Shown: in pieces, positions 63,179 through 64,000 of the stretch | Layout of the letters: the number at the start of each line of letters is the position of its first letter | Numbering within the stretch: position 1 is the stretch's first letter | Assembly: GCA_964564015.1 (NCBI GenBank) | Contig: CAZLZR010000009.1 | Span: forward strand, 1-64,000 | Length of the DNA stretch: 64,000 bases | Direction: 5' to 3' | Origin: Acetivibrio sp964564015 | GTDB lineage: Bacteria > Bacillota > Clostridia > Acetivibrionales > Acetivibrionaceae | Notes under the pieces: model-generated | What the model was told of the DNA's origin: nothing | Databases searched by the model: none | What the model saw: only the letters and a program-made list of their open reading frames with translations | Translations under genes and position numbers: made by a program

Positions 63179-64000
63179 TTACATAATATTTTTATACATG
63201 AGGTAACCCGTCAGGTAAATGCCTAATCCGACGGCACTGATAACAGTTATCCATTTGTCTGCTTCTTTTCGGTTTTCCCCAATTTCCCCCAATATAACAA
63301 ATATGGGCAACGCACATAACATATATCTGCTGCCGCTAATGAGCCATGTCACTGAATAATTGACAATTGTATACACCAACAAATAGGCAGTATATATAAG
63401 ATTATGCCTGCGAACCCCATAAATAATCAAAGCTGCCGCCAGAATGAAAATTAACGCCTCCGGAATCCAAATGGAAGCAAGCATATTATCGCTCTGAGAA
63501 AAGTTTAACGCATATTGGAAAACATCTTTTACAGTATTGGCAAAATAAGTGTTTACATGACCCCAGTGCTCCCTTTGATAAATCATAAACTGAAATGGGT
63601 TTCCATCCACCTTGTAATTGAGATACAAGTAATATAAAGGACCCACCAGAATAAGAGCTATGCATAATCCCCTTGTAAAAACCAATTTAAAAAGTTCCTT
63701 AATTCTCTTATCCCGGATCATCTGAAATGGCTTATAATATGTAAAAAATTCAATACCTGCAACACCTATCAACAAGATTCCGTGCAACCGGGTGAGTGAG
63801 GCCAGAATTCCCAACATTGCCACCATAAGCCAGTTATGACGCTTAATATAATAAAATGCCGCCGCTGTTGTACAGAAAAACAAACTCTCTGTCATAACAC
63901 CTCCAAAATAGAAGGAGAACGGAAATATAGCCAAATAGATAAATGCCTTCTTTGCAATTGATTTCCCGTATTCTTCGGCAATTAAGGCATAGAAGTAACA
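63179..64000 (-). CDS. PIG-V/mannosyltransferase-like membrane protein (partial)
   Basis: The C-terminal 273 residues of a multi-TM protein; the frame continues past the right edge (…AEEYGKSIAKKAFIYLAIFP upstream of FGGVMTESLFFCTTAAAF). About seven TM helices are visible. SFYFGGVMTESLFF, with ASLTRLHGILLI after it, matches the PIG-V-like lipid-linked mannosyltransferase family of bacteria (GT-C fold), which uses polyprenyl-phosphate sugars. The catalytic Asp region lies upstream, outside the window. It probably decorates a cell-surface glycan or protein. Confidence 0.75.
   Translation of the reverse strand, partial: CYFYALIAEEYGKSIAKKAFIYLAIFPFSFYFGGVMTESLFFCTTAAAFYYIKRHNWLMVAMLGILASLTRLHGILLIGVAGIEFFTYYKPFQMIRDKRIKELFKLVFTRGLCIALILVGPLYYLYLNYKVDGNPFQFMIYQREHWGHVNTYFANTVKDVFQYALNFSQSDNMLASIWIPEALIFILAAALIIYGVRRHNLIYTAYLLVYTIVNYSVTWLISGSRYMLCALPIFVILGEIGENRKEADKWITVISAVGLGIYLTGYLMYKNIM

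Overview
The window looks like chromosome of a low-GC, spore-forming, anaerobic Clostridia member. It is most like the cellulolytic Ruminiclostridium/Acetivibrio group. The evidence is a YunB-type sporulation gene, an FprA flavodiiron protein, a giant SLH-anchored surface protein, strong AGGAGG ribosome binding sites, and what may be the remnant of a dockerin-type secreted protein. There is no rRNA, CRISPR array or complete insertion sequence. The species assignment is inference; I could not search databases.

Layout. 1-0.6 kb: the last residues of a serine-recombinase-like protein, coupled by a 4-base overlap to an unrecognised CxxC protein. Together they look like the end of an integrative element lying against the 3' end of rlmD. 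0.7-8.7 kb (minus strand): rlmD, an orphan cbiA, a methyltransferase, a YdjI-like SPFH/zinc-ribbon protein behind a riboswitch-like leader, and a chemoreceptor. 9-16.6 kb: an M23 peptidase/bactofilin shape module, yunB, an XRE regulator, a class A PBP, proB and a TadG-like protein. 16.8-20.7 kb: an orphan sugar-type binding lipoprotein divergent from a dCache-type chemoreceptor. 20.8-26 kb (minus strand): a GGGtGRT/IscU-like pair, two small membrane proteins, and a compact DUF39 / NIL-ferredoxin / UPF0280 operon. That operon matches the anaerobic route making homocysteine from aspartate semialdehyde and sulfide. 26-36.5 kb: small unknown genes, a stand-alone starch-binding-type module, fprA, aconitase, two MATE exporters, and a gntR-citrate synthase operon with a clear operator over its promoter. 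36.5-37.4 kb: a gene-poor stretch with a candidate small RNA and a frameshifted gene remnant. 37.4-40.2 kb: a membrane protein, a substrate-binding/OmpA fusion and tRNA-Pro(CGG). 40.4-52.8 kb: one 4133-residue SLH protein. 53-61 kb (minus strand): HD hydrolase, PilZ protein, Lon-like protease, rimI-tsaB-tsaE and an amidohydrolase, with several unusually long hairpins in the spacers. 61-64 kb: a small coiled-coil protein, an MFS transporter and a truncated PIG-V-like mannosyltransferase.

How genes work together. Aconitase and citrate synthase supply the oxidative branch toward 2-oxoglutarate. The DUF39 operon would feed sulfide into methionine, and the IscU-like pair is a possible Fe-S partner. 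TsaB and TsaE belong to tRNA t6A synthesis. The M23 peptidase, bactofilin and PBP1 all act on the wall. Most expression units end in recognisable hairpin terminators, many of them bidirectional between convergent genes.

The least explained parts are the recombinase/rlmD junction, the riboswitch-like element at 6.2 kb, the orphan small RNA at 36.8 kb, and the hairpins at 59.0-61.0 kb.
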